Shown here one piece after another: positions 12,471 to 23,520 of a stretch of DNA of 64,000 nucleotides. The notes beneath the pieces are model-generated. The model was not told where the DNA came from and did no database searches. It saw only the letters and a list, made by a program, of their open reading frames with translations. How positions within the stretch are numbered: position 1 is the stretch's first letter; every line of letters starts with the position of its first letter. Source of the stretch: Capra hircus. Lineage: Eukaryota > Chordata > Mammalia > Artiodactyla > Bovidae. The position numbers and the translations under genes are program-made. The stretch covers positions 34,218,575 to 34,282,574 of the forward strand of contig NC_030819.1 in the NCBI RefSeq assembly GCF_001704415.2, given 5' to 3'.

Positions 12471-13159
12471 TTCAGTTCAGTTCAGTATAGTCACTCAGTC
12501 ATGTCTGACTCTCTGCGACCCCATGGACTGCAGTATGCCAAGCCTCCCTGTCCATCACCAATTCCCAGAGTTTACTCAGACTCATGTCCATTGAGTCGGT
12601 GATGCCATCCAACCATCTCATCCTCTGTCGTCCCCTTCTCCTCTTCGCATCAGGTTGCCAAAGTATTGGAGTTTCAGCTTCAGCATCAGTCCTTCCAATG
12701 GTCATTCAGGACTGATTTGTTGAATCTCCTTGCGGTCCAAGGGACTCTCAAGAGTCTTCTCCAACATCACAGTTCAAAAGCATGAGTTCTTCAGTGCTCA
12801 GCTTTCTTTATAGTCCAACTCTCACATCCATACATGACTACTGGAAAAACCATAGCTTTGACTAGATGGACCTTTGTTGGCAAAGTAATGTCTCTGCTTT
12901 TGAATATGCTGTCTAGGTTGGTCATAACTTTTCTTCCAAGGAACAAGCGTCTTTTAATTTCATGACTGCAGTCACCATCTGCAGTGATTTGGGAGCCCAA
13001 AATAAAGTCTGTCACTTTTTCCACTGTTCCCCCATCTATTTGTCATGAAGTGATGGGACCAGATGCCATGATCTTCCTTTTCTGAATGTTGAGTTTTAGC
13101 CAACTTTTTCACTCTCCTCTTTCACTTTCATCAAGAGGTTCTTTAGCTCTTCAAGGGAG
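12471..13159 (-). mobile_element. BovB LINE, 3' part
   Basis: Minus-strand BovB beginning with the reverse of the TTCAGTTCAGTTCAG tail. It continues through the conserved C-terminal region (VVMYGCESWT near 12830) and stops before the RT catalytic motifs, at about 13159. Open segments of 68 and 77 codons are separated by stops and frameshifts. Confidence 0.92.
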
Positions 13160-13659
13160 CATGAATACCTAGAAGTAGTGGAGACGGTTCTTCTGAAAAC
13201 TCACGTCCTGTTGGACCGGTTCTGGTCTGCTAGAATTCTGACTTCAAGATCAAGGGCTTTTTGTCCCTTGTGCCTATTGCTGTCTTTTACTCTTGGCTTT
13301 GGCACTAGCCTTCTGTCTCTTGGACTTTTGAGCCTCATTTTTCCCAGTGGCTCATCATCAGGTATCCACTTGCCTCTGAGTATTCACAACTCTACAGTTC
13401 CCATTCCAGCCTAGGGAATCTGATCCTGAGCAAAGCCAAATCATCAAACCAGGTTTAATCATAAACCTGGTTGAGTTGGATCAGCAGTTTATTTAAGAGG
13501 AAAAAAATCATACACTGTTTGACTATCTCTATGTTCTTTACAACAAAACAGGTATAAGACCCATTCTTTCTGGTTAGGGGGTCCAGATGTTCTGTGCTAT
13601 TATAGCGGTGTTTATACTTCCATTTTAAAATTGTGAATTAATATTAACTACAGCTTATC
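13160..13659. other. No recognised gene or repeat
   Basis: A 78-codon frame at 13178-13414 is hydrophobic and leucine-rich but has no recognisable domain or supporting context. I treat it as chance. Confidence 0.4.
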
Positions 13660-13885
13660 AGGCTTTCCGGGTGTGCTAGTGGTAAAAAACTCACCTGCCA
13701 TTGCAGGAAACATAAGAGACATGGATTCAATCCCTGGGTCGGGAAGACCCCCTGGAGGAGGGCATGGCAACCCTCTCCAGTATTCTTGTCTGGAAAATCC
13801 CACAGACAGAGGAGCCTGGTGGGCTGTGGTTCATGGGGCCACAAAGAGTCAGCCACAACTGAAGAGACCTACGCACACGCATGCA
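13660..13885 (+). mobile_element. Bov-tA SINE
   Basis: Head AGGCTTTCCGGGTGTGCTAG, diverged B box (GATTCAATCCC), BovA core (GGAGGAGGGCATGGCAACC) and a CACACGCATGCAC-type tail. Confidence 0.9.
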
Positions 13886-14177
13886 CAGCGTATTCATTAA
13901 CAATCACACATTCCACTGGCTTCTCTACGAAACTAATTCTGTTATTTCTTTCATCTCTATGGGAAATTCATGAGAGTCTAAGAGAAATAGGGTCACTAAA
14001 CAAACTTTTGGCTTGTTATACTTGTGAAATGGATAGAAAATTGGAAACAGTGTAATAATTCTACCTATTGTATGTTTAGTTTATCAAGTGCATTTTAAAA
14101 GAAAAACGGCTTTTTCCATGGTTTTAATCAGGTCTTATTAAATACTCTAGAAGAATGCTTTGTTAAAAAAGGAAGGA

Positions 14178-14372
14178 CCTAGAAGCAGACTGCCTGAGCT
14201 TTAAACGTGGCCTATGGGATCTTGGATAAGTCACTTAATTTGTCGTTGGTTTCCTCATCTGCAAATGACAACATTTAGAAGGTCTGGAGGATGATGCGAT
14301 AAAGTGAGATAATGTTTGGAGTATTCATCATGGGTCTTGTTCATTATAAGAACTACATAAATGTTATTATGA
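14178..14372 (+). mobile_element. MIR SINE (ancient)
   Basis: The order of landmarks matches MIR: AGACTGCCTGAG, CTTGGATAAGTCACTTAAT, GTTTCCTCATCTGCAAATGA, then a degraded TAAATGTTATTAT 3' end. Heavy divergence fits its pre-eutherian age. Confidence 0.8.
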
Positions 14373-14797
14373 TATATATGCTAGACCAGACTCCTTTCAT
14401 CTAAAAGTAACAGAGATTTAACTGAAATTAGCTTAAATATTAAGGAAATTCACTTTCTCATGTAACAGGAAGATCACTGGTAGGACACTGATTACGGCTC
14501 TTAAGGGGTGGCTGAGTCCATAGCGCTGTGATGCTATAGTGATTCATATTCTTTCCACCTGTGATCTGCAATTCTTAAGAGTTGGCTTCAGGCACAGACA
14601 GTAGCATGGTCTTAGTAGTTTTCTTAAAAAAAAAAAATCCAGCAGAACAAGGGAAGCTATTCCATCTAGCAGCTCTCTTTAAGCAAGGGGACTTTTCTTT
14701 GTTCTCAGTTGAGTCATAAGACTCTTACTGAACCAGTCACTAACAAAGGAAATGAGAGTTCCCTTAGACAAATTAAGTACCACTTCTGGATCTAAAG

Positions 14798-14970
14798 TGG
14801 CTGTCTGCAATGTGAGAGACCTGGGTTCGATCCCTGGGTCAGAAAGATCCCCTGGAGAAGGAAATGGCAACCCACTCCAGTATTCTTGCCTGGAGAATCC
14901 CATGGACGGAGAAGCCTGGTGGGCTACAGTCCATGGGTCACAAAGAGTCGGACACGACTGAACGACTTCG
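14798..14970 (+). mobile_element. Bov-tA SINE, 5'-truncated, 15-bp TSD
   Basis: Starts inside the tRNA-like head, just before the B box (GGTTCGATCCC), and runs to GACTGAACGACTTCG. The exact repeat CTTCTGGATCTAAAG at 14783-14797 and 14971-14985 bounds it. Low divergence and a perfect TSD suggest a comparatively young insertion. Confidence 0.95.
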
Positions 14971-14985
14971 CTTCTGGATCTAAAG

Positions 14986-15918
14986 ATGGGGTCAGTTTTC
15001 TTTTGGGGAAGAGATGCCTTTTTCAAGATTGTGTGAACAACCTCAGTAACATAAGAACTTCTTCAGAGATTGGTGTTAAAAGTATTAAGGAGTATTCTGT
15101 CTTCTTGGGAAATGTGACATATTGACTTCACAAAGGGAAAAACAGCAAGAATTAGGTCTTCCTGACTAATCCTTAGGATGATTTCCAAAATCCCCATTTT
15201 TGTAGACTCAAGAAGTTCAATATGGGATTTTGACATTTGTCATATTTAAAATAGGATAATTATTAAAATGTTGTTTCTTCATTATCAGTTTTTCAATTAC
15301 ATAATTCCAATATGATTTGTCTGAACATTCCACATTCTTTTGATCTGATCCTTACTGTTCTCACGTAATAACGCAGAGCTGATATAAATGTCTTTATTTC
15401 ACAGATGTAACCAGAGGTAGTGAGGCAAAGTGACAGCACTAACATCCTCCTGACACAGACCCTAGGCCTTTTCATTATATCGTGTGCTATGTGTCTCCTA
15501 TTTTCCTTGATGTCCTATCTCTTTAACTTGAGGATATACTTTTTAAGGTAAGAGACATAGTGAAATAAAATTCATTAAGGCAAGACAAGAAAAAATTTAA
15601 ACACAGACATTTTTTCTGCCCATTTCACTGTGCAGCTGACTTGTGTGTTAGCCAGACCGCCCTGTGGCAGAAATACCTGCTTAGCTGTCAAGGTCATTTT
15701 TCTTCTCCTGGCACCAGAAGATGCTAGATTTTAGAAGATAGCATTCCTTTCTCAGTCCTCCAAGGGGTTACGATGACCCATCACACATGTACATGCACGT
15801 ATCTTTGGTGAGCTTTATATACAAAGCCAATAATTTCCCTTAAGTAATTTTACCTAAGTAATTGCCTTAGCTTAAATATTTACTTTTGACCCTGTTTTTT
15901 TCCCTCAGTTTTCACATT
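14986..15918. other. No recognised gene or repeat
   Basis: No gene, RNA or repeat recognised. Confidence 0.45.
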
Positions 15919-16004
15919 TAACTTTTTTTTGAAGATAATTGTTTTACAATATTGTGTCGATTTCTGCCATACAACATTGTGAATCAGTCATATATGTGTG
16001 TCAT

Positions 16005-16035
<31 letters not shown>

Positions 16036-16300
16036 GAGCCTCCTTCTCCCTCCCACCACCCCAGCCTGTCCTTCAGAGTCATCACAGAGTGCCAGGCTGG
16101 GCTCCCTGTGTTATTCAGCAGCTTCCCTCTAGCTGTTTATTTTACACCTGGTAGTGAATATATGTCAAGGCTACTTTCTCAGTTTATCCTCACCCTCTCC
16201 TTCCCCTGCTGTGTCTACAAGTTTGGCCTCTACATCTGTGTCTCCTCTTCTGACCCCATTAATGTTACTAGCTTGATTACTTGTATTCCGCCTATTTTAC
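15919..16300 (-). mobile_element. L1 3' UTR fragment with (TA)n
   Basis: The reverse strand of a ruminant L1 3' end: TTGAAGATAATTGTTTTAC, then CAATATTGTG and CATACAACATTGTGAATCAG. A (TA)n microsatellite lies at about 16005-16028. The 128-codon plus-strand frame over it is antisense to non-coding sequence and is spurious. Confidence 0.75.
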
Positions 16301-16440
16301 AAGACTATTGTTTCCTGCATTACCAAATTTGTGACTGAAACTCTGCTTGAAAAGAATGATAATTAGGTGATTTGAAATATTGACCAAATATTCAATTTTG
16401 TAAGATCAATGATTGTGATAGTGTGTGATAGATCAATAAT

Positions 16441-16671
16441 TGTAGATACGGGGAAAACAGCCAGAGGGAACCATTTCTTGGACCAAGGCAGGCAAGTAAG
16501 ACAAGCGGTCCAGAGAGTTTTGGTTACTGTTTATACGAAGAGCACACTGAGTGGCCCACCAGCAAAATCCTTGTCTGATCTGGGGATGTGCATTCCTAGC
16601 ACCTTGGGACAAACTGATCATGAGATACCCCCTCAAACCTTCACTGAAATTAATAATGAAAGGGTGGGGAT
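16441..16671 (+). mobile_element. Possible ERV internal 3' remnant
   Basis: This stretch abuts the LTR at 16672 and ends in a purine-rich tract GAAAGGGTGGGGA (16658-16670). That is the expected place and composition for a retroviral polypurine tract next to U3. The body is too weathered for me to name a gene. If right, the locus is a provirus fragment rather than a solo LTR. Confidence 0.4.
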
Positions 16672-17134
16672 TGTAAAATAAAGAATGCTGCCCATCATTC
16701 AGTTTTCTAAGAATCAAGTCTTCAGCCACTGCTGTCCCTGACCTCCAATACACCCTGAAAGGAATTCAGGACAAAGATCAGGATGAGGTACTTTGTGCTC
16801 TGAGAAAACTGGCAGAACTGGCCCTCAGAGAGTTAGAAACTTTCAGGAGAAAAATTTTTATGAACCTGGATTCTGACATCTTCCTGTACTTAGAGAAAAG
16901 CACTAAAATCATAAACTAAGATATCTGCTACTTGTGACTAGCAGTAAACTTCAGCCAGGCTGTGTGCTTGACTGCATATACCTGCTTTGCCAGAATGTAG
17001 ATGCTGGACTCCCCCCTTACCTTTTTGCAACAGTCCTCAGAGCTTTCTGAAAGACTAACTTCCAGATTATAACCCTCAGGCTAGCTCAAATAAAATTCTC
17101 TATATCTTTCTTTGACTATTAATTTTTTGTAGAC
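16672..17134 (+). mobile_element. ERV LTR (TG...CA)
   Basis: A roughly 460-bp block begins TGTAAAATAAAG and ends GTAGACA. It has a polyadenylation signal AATAAA at 17089-17094, about 45 bp before the end. Its middle (CATCTTCCTGTACTTAGAG near 16882) is related to the LTR at 59.7-60.3 kb (CATCTTCCCATACATAGAA). Non-coding. Class cannot be fixed by eye. Confidence 0.6.
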
Positions 17135-18072
17135 AGATGTATCTTCTATGTATTCTAATGTCTAGTATTTTAGGGTTCAGAAAATGTTTATTGATTATAA
17201 ATATTCTGCTGAAACAGAGAAAGATTAAAAATCTTGAGTTTGAGTCTTTCCTTGACAGCAATATACCTCTGGACAAAGCAATTAATCTTTGTGTGGGTCA
17301 GTCTTCAAGGGCATTTATTTACATCCAAGTAAACCCATTCTCCTATAAAATGGAAAAGGCAGTTTGGTACTTAACTTCCTCTTCTTTTTTGTGATCTTCC
17401 ATAGTATGTCTCACAAATTAGACTGATTTTTAAAACACGAAGTCATTAACATATCTGAAAACCTAAAGATCATAAAGTAAGTCGAGTATATAATTAAACA
17501 AAGCCAAAATCCAATCTGGCCAAAAAAAACCTAAAAAGAAAAGCAAACCAGTTTAGCAGAAGCAAATGGAATTACCAGCTTCCAAGCCTGGCTTTTCCAG
17601 GAGAGATGAGCACAATCAGTTGGAAATAGATTAATTACCTAATCTATATAGTTCAGAATAAGATAATAGCAATAGCATCAACTAAATCTAATTGAGTAGT
17701 TTAAGATATCTGAGACCAAACACTTTTGATCATAAATGAATTACTTTCATTAAATTATGTTATCTTAATCTAAGGATATCCTTAATCGGAGGATAATTTT
17801 CTAAATGAATTATATTGTACAGTATTCATCAACAAAAAGCCCAAGGCCCAAAGACTACAACCTAAACCCAGATGGGTAAAGAAGTAACATTGGATCAGAT
17901 TTGCCTGTTTGGAGTTATTTAAAAAATATGCTATTTGTTTTTTTTTCTTTCTTTTTTCATCTTGAACTCATTCCCAAATTGTTTTGATTTTGTCAATACA
18001 CTGAATTATAACAAAAGTCAACTAGGTCATCTACATGGACAATTGCTGCATAAGTTTTTATAGGTAATAAAT
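17135..18072. other. No gene; weak MIR-like trace
   Basis: Mostly unrecognised. Around 17235-17370 (TTGAGTTTGAGTC, GGACAAAGCAATTAATC, CCTATAAAATGGAAA) the order resembles a plus-strand MIR, but divergence is too high for confidence. Confidence 0.35.
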
Positions 18073-19920
18073 AGCAAAAAGCAAAGGGAAAAGCAAAGAT
18101 ATAAGCATCTAAATGCAGAGTTCCAAAGAATGGCAAGAAGAGATAAGAAAGCCTTCTTCAGTGATCAATGCAAAGAAAGAGAGGAAAAGAACAGAATGGG
18201 AAAGACTAGAGATCTCTTCAAGAAAATTAGAGATACCAAGGGGACATTTCATGCAAAGATGGGCTTGATAAAAGACAGGAATGGTATGGACCTAACAGAA
18301 GCAGAAGATATTAAGAAGAGGTGGCAAGAATACACAGAAGAACTGTACAAAAAAGATCTTCACGACCAAGATAATCACGATGGTGTGATCACTTACCTAG
18401 AGCCAGACATCTTGGAATGTGAAGTCAAGTGGGCCTTAGAAAGCATCGCTACGGACAAAGCTAGTGGAAGTGATGGAATTCTAGTAGAGCTGTTTCAAAT
18501 CCTGAAAGATGATGCTGTGAAAGTGCTGCACTCAGTATGCCAGCAAATTTGGAAAACTCAGCAGTGGCCACAGGACTGGAAAAGGTCAGTTTTCATTCCA
18601 AGCCCAAAGAAAGGCAATGCCAAAGAATGCTCAAACTATTGCACAATTGTACTCATCTCACACGCTAGTAAGTAATGTTCAAAATTCTCCAAGCCAGGCT
18701 TTAGCAATATGTGAACCGTGAACTTCCAGATGTTCAAGCTGGTTTTAGAAAAGGCAGAGGAACCAGAGATCAAATTGCAAACATCACCTGGATCATGGAA
18801 AAAGCAAGAGAGTTCCAGAAAAACATCTATTTCTGCTTTATTGACTATGCCAAAGCCTTTGACTGTGTGGATCACAATAAACTGTGGAAAATTCTGAAAG
18901 AGATGGAAATACAAGACCACCTGACCTGCCTCTTGAGAAATCTGTATGCAGGTCAGGAAGCAACAGTTAGAACTGGACATGGAACAAGAGACTGGTTCCA
19001 AATAGGAAAAGGAGTACGTCAAGGCTATATATTGTCACCCTGCTTATTTAACTTCTATGCAGAGTACATCATGAGAAACGCTGGACTGGAAGAAGCACAA
19101 GCTGGAATCAAGATTGCCGGGAGAAATATCAATAACCTCAGATATGCAGATGACACCACCCTTATGGCAGAAAGGGAAGAGGAACTAAAAAGCCTCTTGA
19201 TGAAAGTGAAAGAGGAGAGTGAAAAAGTTGGCTTGAAGCTCAACATTCAGAAAAGGAAGATCATGGCATCTGGTCCCATCACTTCATGGGAAATAGATGG
19301 GGAAACAGTGGAAACAGTGTCAGACTTTATTTTTGGGGGCTCCAAAATCACTGCAAATGGTGACTGCAGCCATGAAATTAAAAGACGCTTACTCCTTGGA
19401 AGAAAAATTATGACCAACCTAGACTGTATATTCAAAAGCAGAGACAGTACTTTGCCAACAAAGGTCTGTCTCGTCAAGGCTATGGTTTTTCCAGTGGTCA
19501 TGTATGGATGTGAGAGTTGGACTGTGAAGAAAGCTGAGCACCAAAGAATTGATGCTTTTGAAGTGTGGTGTTGGAGAAGACTCTTGAGAGTCCCTTGGAC
19601 TGCAAGGACATCCAACCAGTCCATTCTGAAGAAGATTAGCTCTGGGTGTTCTTTTGAAGGAATGATGCTAAAGCTGAAACTCCAATACTTTGGCCACCTC
19701 ATGCAAAGAGTTGACTCATTGGAAAGGACTCTGATGCTGGGAGAGATTGGGGGCATGAGGAGAAGGGGAAGACAGAGGATGAGATGGCTGGATGGCATCA
19801 CTGATTTTACGGACGTGAGTCTGAGTGAACTCCGGGAGTTGGTGATGGACAGGGAGGCCTGGTGTGCTCGATTCATGGGGTCACAAAGAGTCGGACATGA
19901 CTGAGTGACTGAACTGAGCT
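18073..19920 (+). mobile_element. BovB LINE, large 5'-truncated copy
   Basis: A 1.85-kb plus-strand BovB lacks the endonuclease but covers the linker, the whole RT domain, the C-terminal region and the 3' tail (GACTGAGTGACTGAACTGAG). It is one of the best preserved copies in the window. It lies 2.1 kb from a copy of similar extent in opposite orientation (22.04-23.51 kb). Confidence 0.96.
18130..19904 (+). pseudogene. BovB ORF2 remnant with RT domain
   Basis: Reverse transcriptase region of the RTE-type ORF, split by a frameshift. Frame 1 (18130-18675) covers the linker and RT fingers (SGSDGI, FIPSPKKGNAKECSNY). Loss of one base in the run near 18670 (related copies read GTAAAGTAATG) ends it. 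Frame 2 (18711-19904, 397 codons) is open to the end. It carries motif A (FIDYAKAFDCVD, residues about 43-54), motif B (GVRQGYILSP) and catalytic YADD at residues 145-148. The C-terminal region (VMYGCESWT) follows. All visible palm residues are intact, but the missing endonuclease and the frameshift make the copy non-autonomous. Confidence 0.93.
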
Positions 19921-20805
19921 GAAATAGCTTTATTCCATGATGCGTGGTCTGCATACATTCACAAGAGGAAAATACTGACATAAAAATATATTGGCATTTA
20001 ATCAGAATATGACAGAAGTAATGTGTAATGAAAATGTAAGAATAAAAATGTTTCTTTTCAACTCATTGAAGATAGACCATAATTAGTATTTAATGTATAC
20101 TTTTATGAATACTATTTGTACACCCAAGCAAAGTTTATAGTATCTTTTGGTGAATGAAAGAGAGAAGTTTAGTTTAAGGGCTAATAGAAAGGGACCGTTT
20201 TGGCTGTTGCACTGGTGCCTCTGCTTCTGAATGAAAAAAAAAAATCATTTTTTTAAAAAAGCCTTCTTTTTTTGGATGTGGACCATTTTTGAAGTCTTTT
20301 GTGAATTTGTTACAACATTGTTTCTGTTATATGTTTTGGTTTCTGGCCTAGAGGTAAAACCAAAAGTGGGCTATTTCTATTGTGGTAAATGTTACATTAT
20401 TCAACAGATGGGTATCAAATTCATGGATTATCTAGTTCCTTTATTTCCTCTCTTTATTTAAACCTGCCTTCATTTTAGTCACCCCCCAGGGAAAATATCA
20501 ATTAAAGATGAACAAAGAGTGAACTAACAGCGATGGCTAAATGAAATTATATTGCTTGAAATACATTTTAGTCACCGATTCTGCCCTTGTCTCCTCATTT
20601 GTTAAGACCACTTTCAATCCTGATTGTCACTAAATTTTAATGACATGCTGAGTTTCTCCTTTAGCCTCTCAGCTGTTTTGGGCAAGTAAGGTGTGGCAAA
20701 TTCATTTTAAGTGACAGTGGTTCTATCCCAATTAATTGTAAACAACTCTGACAAGTTACTTTGCAGCCAGAATGTTTTTAAAAACTATTTCTTCCCTCTG
20801 TGCTG
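19921..20805. other. No recognised gene or repeat
   Basis: AT-rich sequence between a BovB and a SINE. A 76-codon frame at 20231-20461 is hydrophobic but starts in a poly-A/poly-T stretch and looks like chance. Confidence 0.45.
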
Positions 20806-21023
20806 TGCTGTCGCTCAGTCATGTCTGACTCTTTGTGACCCCATGGATTATAGTCCACCAGGGTCCTCTATCCATGGGATTTCCAGGCAGAATACTGGAG
20901 TGGGTTGCCATTTCCTACTCTAGGGGATCGTCCCAACTCAGAGATTAAACCTGTGTCTCCAGGGTCTCCTGCGTTGGCAGGCAGATTCTTTAGATTCTTT
21001 ACCACTGAACCACCTGGGAAGCC
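20806..21023 (-). mobile_element. Bov-tA SINE
   Basis: Minus-strand copy with the tail at left (GTCGCTCAGTCATGTCTGAC), the BovA core, and the tRNA-like head at right (CCACCTGGGAAGCC). A small duplication (TTTAGATTCTTTA near 20990) lies within the head. Confidence 0.9.
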
Positions 21024-21545
21024 TGACTAAATTTGAAATAATATTTAAGCTAAAGAGAAAAGGTATGTGAAAGTCTTGATACAATTGCTGATTCCTTTTG
21101 GGAGGCATATTAGCTGTAGTTTCAGCAACATTCTCTATTATTAATCTTATTGCTGAATTATTAAAGTATTTTTCAGGAAATGGATTAATTCATGAAATCT
21201 GACAAGATCTCTTGGCTTTATATGGTAGATAGATCTGTAAGGACTAGGGGGTTATCTAGTTATGCAAATCTTCTGTAAATACTGCCCTGAACTGTGAAAA
21301 CTGGGAGATGTCCCCAGGGTAGGCAGAAAGACGGGTGGACTCTTACAGGAGGAAGGATGTGATGAATGCTGTTTGTTTGTGATGGTTTGAATGCTTCCAG
21401 GCTGCAATCAGATAAATGGGCTAGGACTAAATTACTTTAGAGCTTTCTTCTAGACCAAGGAGCATTTCCTATAATTAACTGTACTTGCTGTTCAGAAATT
21501 TCGATCTCTATATTTAGACCCCTATACGTCCCATTGTTTATTTTC

Positions 21546-21846
21546 GTTTTTAAATTTTTTAAAAATTTACTGGTTCATTTGGCTGTGCTGGGACTTTGTT
21601 GCTACCCCTGGACTTTCTCCAGTGGCAGCGAGCAGAGGCTGCTCTCTAATTGTGGTAGCACGTTTCTTACTGCAGTGGCTTCTCGCGTTTCAGTGCATGG
21701 GCTCTAAGGATTGCCAGCTTCACTAGTTGCAAGCCTGGGGTTTAGTTGCCCTGCAGCATGTGGGATCTTCTTGGACCAGGGATGGAACCTATGTCCCCTG
21801 CGTTGGCAGGTGGATTCTTTACCACCGGGCCACTGGGGAAGTCTGC
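21546..21846 (-). mobile_element. CHR-type tRNA-Glu SINE (older cetartiodactyl family)
   Basis: The head at right (GGTGGATTCTTTACCACCGG...CACTGGGGAAG) resembles the Bov-tA head. The body differs: GTGGGATCTTCTTGGACCAG and GCATGGGCTCTAAGG fit the older CHR family. Near-identical flanks CCCATTGTTTATTTTC (21530-21545) and CCCATTGTTTACTTTC (21847-21862) form a 16-bp TSD with one mismatch. Divergence places it before the BovB/Bov-tA burst. Confidence 0.82.
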
Positions 21847-22037
21847 CCCATTGTTTACTTTCATAAGTAACCCAGATAGGAAATAAAGCCTCTCAAGCTC
21901 CTGATAACCAAATATTATTTTCTAAGACCCTTGCTAAAATCATGGTTTTGAGAGTCTAGAGCTTGCCTCATGATTTCTGTTAATTTAAAGAATTTTCACT
22001 CATATAGTGAAAAACCTCTATATTTCAGCCTCTCCTT

Positions 22038-23513
22038 TCAGTTCAGTTCAGTGCAGTCACTCAGTCACGTCTGACTCTTTGCGACCCCATGAATCGCAGC
22101 ACGCCAGGCCTCCCTGTCCATCACCATCTCCCGGAGTTCACTCAGACTCACGTCCATCGAGTCAGTGATGCCATCCAGCCAACTCATCCTCTATCGTCCC
22201 CTTCTCCTCCTGCCCCCAATCCCTCCCAGCATCACAGTCTTTTCCAGTGAGTCAACTCTTTGCATGAGGTGGCCAAGGTACTGGAGTTTCAGCTTTAGCA
22301 TCATTCCTTCCAAAGAAATCCCAGGGTTGATCTCCTTCAGAATGCACTGGTTGGATGTCCTTGCAGTCCAAGGGACTCTCAAGAGTCTTTTCCAACACCA
22401 CAGTTCAAAAGCATCAATTCTTTGGCTCTCAGCTTTTTTCACAGTCCAACTCTCACATCCATACATGACCACTGGAAAAACCATAGCCTTGACGAGACAG
22501 ACCTTTGTTGGCAAAGTAATGTCTCTGTTTTTCAATATACTATCTAGGTTGGTCATAACTTTTCTTTCAAGGAGTAAGCGTCTTTTAATTTCATGGCTGC
22601 AATCACCATTTGCAGTGATTTTGAAGCCCAAAAAAATAAAGTCTGACACTGTTTCCACTGTTTCCTCATCTACTTCCCATGAAGTGATGGGACCAGATGC
22701 CATGATCTTCGTTTTCTGAATGCTGAGCTTTAAGCCAACTTTTTCACTCTTCTCTTTCACTTTCATCAAGAGGCTTTTTAGTTCCTCTTCCCTTTCTGCC
22801 ATAAGGGTGGTGTCATCTACATATCTGAGGTTATTGATATTTCTCCTGGCAATCTTGATTCCAGCTTGTGCTTCTTCCAGTCCAGCGTTTCTCATGATGT
22901 ACTCTGCATAGAAGTTAAATAACCAGGATGACAATATACAGCCTTGCCGTACTCCTTTTCCTATTTGGAACCAGTCTGTTGTTCCATGTCCAGTTCTAAC
23001 GGTTGCTTCCTGACCTGCATACAGGTTTCTCAAGGGGCAGGTCAGGTGGTCTGGTATTCCCATCTCTCTCAGAATTTTCCACAGTTTATTGTGATCCACA
23101 CAGTCAAAGGCTTCGGCATAGTCAGTAAAGCAGAAATAGATGTTTTTCTGGAACTCTCTTGCTTTTTCCATGATCCAGCAGATGTTGGCAATTTGACCTC
23201 TGGTTCCTCTGCCTTTTCTAAAACCATCTTGAACATCTGGAAGTCCATGGTTCAGGTATTGCTGAAGCCTGGCTTGGAGAATTTTGAGCATTTCTTTACT
23301 AGCGTGTGAGATGAGTGCAATTGTGCAGTAGTTTGAGCATTCTTTGGCATTGCCTTTCTTTGGGATTGGAATGAACACTGACTTTTTCCAGTCCTGTGGC
23401 CACTGCTGAGTTTTCCAAATTTGGCGACATATTGAGTGCAGCACTTTCACAGCATCGTCTTTCAGGATTTGAAACAGCTCAACTGGAATTCCATCACCTC
23501 CATCCACTAGCTT
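22038..23513 (-). mobile_element. BovB LINE, large 5'-truncated copy
   Basis: A 1.48-kb minus-strand BovB from its tail (TTCAGTTCAGTTCAGTGCAG at 22038) to the start of the RT fingers. TCTCCTTT occurs at both edges (22031-22038 and 23513-23520) and may be a short TSD. Orientation is opposite to the 18-20 kb copy. Confidence 0.94.
22191..23507 (-). pseudogene. BovB RT ORF remnant, 438 codons open
   Basis: The longest uninterrupted BovB frame in the window. It starts at the RT fingers (GGDGIPVELFQILKDDAVKV) and runs through the C-terminal region with no stop. However, motif A reads AEAFDCVD instead of AKAFDCVD. The catalytic box reads YVDD instead of YADD (22812-22823). No endonuclease is present. 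The frame is open by chance preservation and is not evidence of function. Confidence 0.92.
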
Positions 23514-23520
23514 CTCCTTT

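Noticed and set aside
15952..16338. A 128-codon frame over the L1 3' UTR
   Set aside because: Antisense to non-coding L1 sequence and running through a (TA)n microsatellite.
19247..19981. A 244-codon minus-strand open frame, with similar antisense frames over other BovB copies (22165-22719, 28741-29310, 36247-36702, 44514-44969, 49763-50305)
   Set aside because: They are the antisense of the BovB C-terminal coding region. The shared residues follow from the shared repeat, not from selection for an independent protein.
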